Source: Lautropia sp. SCN 69-89 (lineage in GTDB: Bacteria; Pseudomonadota; Gammaproteobacteria; Burkholderiales; Burkholderiaceae_E). From it: a stretch of DNA of 64,000 nt. The notes beneath the pieces were generated by a model. It was not told the DNA's origin. It saw nothing but the letters and a program-made list of their open reading frames with translations, and did not search any database. This document shows positions 61,171 to 64,000 of the stretch, one piece after another (within the stretch, counting starts at the first letter, position 1; each line of letters opens with the position of its first letter). The position numbers and the translations under genes were made by a program. The stretch spans positions 1 to 64,000 of the forward strand of contig MEED01000027.1 of assembly GCA_001724855.1 (NCBI GenBank), given 5' to 3'.

Positions 61171-61202
61171 GAACGGTCTCTCCATATCTCGGGGCCGCAT
61201 GA

Positions 61203-62349
<1,147 letters not shown>

Positions 62350-62681
62350 CGAAACGTTCCTCGAAGGGTTCGGCCGCGCCGGACGCGCCGGCTCTCGAGC
62401 GGTTCGATGCACGGACCGTGCCAGCCGCCGCATTCGGGCCGGCGGCCGCCCGCAACGCGTGGCCCACCCGGTCTCACTGCCCTTGACTGCGCCAGTGCGG
62501 TGCACCGGCGAGGCACGTACAGGTGCACACGCGCGACGCGCAGCCGTGTGCCGGCGCGGCGCGCACAGGCCTGGTGCGCCGCCCGCTCGCCACGGGCGGA
62601 GGTGCCCGACCGCTATACTTGGCCGGCGATTCCCTGTACGGCACGGCGACCCGCGCCCACCGCCTCGAGACCGGATTCACG

Positions 62682-62915
62682 ATGAACGCCACGCCCCCTT
62701 CGCTGCTCGCCGACCTGCAGGCGCGGATGGCCGAGTTGCTCCGCAACAGCCCGGCCGCCGACATCGAACGCAACATGAAGGCGCTGCTCGCGCAGGCCTT
62801 CCAGCGAGCCGATCTGGTCACCCGCGAAGAGTTCGACGCCCAACTCGAGCGGCTGACGCGGCTGCAGCAGCGGGTCGAGCAGCTCGAGAGACTGCTGGCC
62901 GAGCGCTCGAGCTAG
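62682..62915 (+). CDS. ubiK: Ubiquinone biosynthesis accessory factor UbiK
   Basis: This 77-residue coiled-coil protein of the BMFP/UbiK family has a helix LLADLQARMAELLRNSPAADIERNMKALL and a second helix LVTREEFDAQLERLTRLQQRVEQLE. UbiK assists the UbiJ-containing ubiquinone complex. ATG 62682 is the family start. It is divergent from the TIGR02001-glnK-amtB unit. Confidence 0.92.
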   Translation: MNATPPSLLADLQARMAELLRNSPAADIERNMKALLAQAFQRADLVTREEFDAQLERLTRLQQRVEQLERLLAERSS

Positions 62916-62989
62916 CCGTCGCGTCGAGCGCCGGCGCCCGGTTCGGCGCCGACCCTCGCAGGCCCCGGGACGCGGGCGCGCCTCCCCGC

Positions 62990-63712
62990 TCAGTGCAGCA
63001 GCGACTCGCCCAATCGGCGCAGCATCGCCGCGCCGTCGCCGGTCCACGCGCTGCCGTGCATGCACGCCAGCGTCTCGGGGCGCAGGCTCGCCAGCTTCTC
63101 GATCATCGCCTGCGTGTTGGCCCCGTGCGAGAAGTAGTCCATCTGGCGCCGGAACGCGTCGCACGGGCCGACCAGGTCGTCGCTGACCAGCGGCTTGTCA
63201 CCGGTGCCCGGCTGCGTGAACAGGTCGCCGTTGAAGAGCGTCCTTGCGGTCTGGTCGAACAGGTAGCCGGCGTCCCAGCCGTGCGGCACGTGTGGCGTGT
63301 ACTGCCACTGGACGCGGTGGCGCCCGAGGTCGAGCACCTGCCCGTCGGCCATTGCGATCGGTTCCACGTCGACCAGATCGCGGACCGAGACCATCGCCGC
63401 CACCTCGCTGCACACCGGGCGCGCGAGCGGGGCCGCCGCGAGGAACTCGGGCAGCGCGCCACACTCGTCGGCCTCGACGTGCGAGAAGGCGATGTAGCGC
63501 AGGTCGGCGAGCGGCATCACCTTCCGGATCTGCGCGCTCACCAGGCCGAACAGCTTCTTCGGGCCGGTGTGGAACAGCAGCGGGCGTTCGTCGACGATCA
63601 GGTACTGGTTGAAGGAGAAGCCGCCGGGGATGAAATCGGGCGGCATCGCCACGCTGATTCGCCACGTGTCCGGGGCGATCTCGTCGATGGTGGACGCGAG
63701 GTTCGGGCTCAT
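62990..63712 (-). CDS. MBL-fold (flavodiiron-like) hydrolase or oxygen-binding protein
   Basis: This 240-residue protein has a metallo-beta-lactamase fold with the HVEADE motif (HxExDE rather than HxHxDH), as in the di-iron ODP-type domain of flavodiiron proteins. Further ligands appear in PHVPHGWDAG and FNGDLFTQPG, and a late MHGSAW. There is no flavodoxin domain, so it cannot act alone as a flavodiiron reductase. It overlaps the preceding small gene by 4 bp. Confidence 0.87.
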   Translation of the reverse strand: MSPNLASTIDEIAPDTWRISVAMPPDFIPGGFSFNQYLIVDERPLLFHTGPKKLFGLVSAQIRKVMPLADLRYIAFSHVEADECGALPEFLAAAPLARPVCSEVAAMVSVRDLVDVEPIAMADGQVLDLGRHRVQWQYTPHVPHGWDAGYLFDQTARTLFNGDLFTQPGTGDKPLVSDDLVGPCDAFRRQMDYFSHGANTQAMIEKLASLRPETLACMHGSAWTGDGAAMLRRLGESLLH

Positions 63713-63987
63713 GGTTTCGTGCTCCTCGGACGCGAGCGGGATCGTGCTGGGGGCTGCGGTCCGACGACAGCCAGCAGCATCTGGACCAGTTGCCTGCGCA
63801 CCGCGGGGCGCGGCAGGCCGTGTTCGCGCACCATCCGGTGCCAGGGATCGAACGACAACAGGGTTTCCCAGGCCGCGGCGACTTCGCGGTGATCACCGGC
63901 GCCGAGGTGACGTTCGAGCAGTTGCGTGATCAGCGCCGTCTGCTGCGCGCGGGCGGCTTCGTTCATCCGGGCCAGGAACGGGATCAC
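63709..63987 (-). CDS. Uncharacterised small protein upstream of the MBL gene
   Basis: This 92-residue protein starts at GTG 63987 with GGGAGG 5 nt upstream. It is predicted mostly helical (EAARAQQTALITQLLERHLG, then HREVAAAWETLLSFDPWHRMV). No family was recognised. Translational coupling with the MBL-fold gene suggests a joint role. Confidence 0.65.
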   Translation of the reverse strand: MIPFLARMNEAARAQQTALITQLLERHLGAGDHREVAAAWETLLSFDPWHRMVREHGLPRPAVRRQLVQMLLAVVGPQPPARSRSRPRSTKP

Positions 63988-64000
63988 TCGATCCTCCCGC

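Overview
The window is high-GC DNA from a betaproteobacterium, most likely order Burkholderiales. The best pointer is the right end, where gshA, gshB, a mannose-type EIIA, ptsH, ptsI, amtB, glnK, a TIGR02001 outer-membrane protein and ubiK lie together in a conserved arrangement; the GshA is the proteobacterial ATP-grasp-like type. I saw no rRNA, tRNA or CRISPR array.

Layout. 0-0.93 kb: the tail of a ParE/RelE toxin and a scrambled remnant of the thioesterase/DUF2075/DUF2249 operon that is intact at 12.5-15.6 kb. 0.94-10.1 kb: a leftward operon (RidA, dipeptide-type ABC transporter, orphan molybdenum-hydroxylase large subunit) with a divergent XRE-cupin regulator. Debris of the same DUF2075 block borders this module on both sides. 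10.1-12.5 kb: an IS3-family remnant and damaged or intact toxin-antitoxin modules (BrnT-like, HicAB). 12.5-15.6 kb: thioesterase, DUF2075 nuclease-helicase and DUF2249 genes, coupled.

16.0-26.2 kb is a defence island: an XRE repressor and ImmA/IrrE metallopeptidase pair (CapH/CapP-like), a two-gene ubiquitin-like conjugation unit (Ubl-Ubl-E2-like fusion, then JAB-E1 fusion), a two-helix membrane protein, a HEPN-like protein with CBS domains, a restriction-modification unit (C5 methyltransferase, Vsr, MvaI/BcnI-type nuclease) and a Cas4-like/DEDD exonuclease fusion (DUF2779). The ubiquitin-like unit with its possible regulator and downstream genes is the best candidate for an undescribed system.

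26.3-35.9 kb is a sugar-type catabolic locus: a leftward ribose-class ABC transporter and, divergently, a TPP-dependent 2-oxoacid dehydrogenase (E1 alpha, E1 beta, E2), a P-loop protein and a DeoR regulator, with a perfect 12-bp palindrome between the two arms. 35.8-39.3 kb is a graveyard of toxin-antitoxin modules, including an in-frame toxin-antitoxin fusion. 39.4-45.5 kb holds an MFS transporter and a MacAB/outer-membrane-factor efflux operon with two frame-breaking lesions. 45.7-53.2 kb holds small envelope genes, a large SARP/MalT-like regulator, an intact VapBC, LemA and a DUF2207 protein. 53.3-64 kb is core genome: regulatory PTS (with an acyl-CoA synthetase gene between ptsH and ptsI), glutathione synthesis, ammonium uptake with its PII protein, UbiK, and an MBL-fold protein.

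Many long open frames here are GC-driven shadows on the opposite strand of real genes and were left out. Starts were moved to internal codons where a ribosome-binding site, an overlap or the family N-terminus favoured it.
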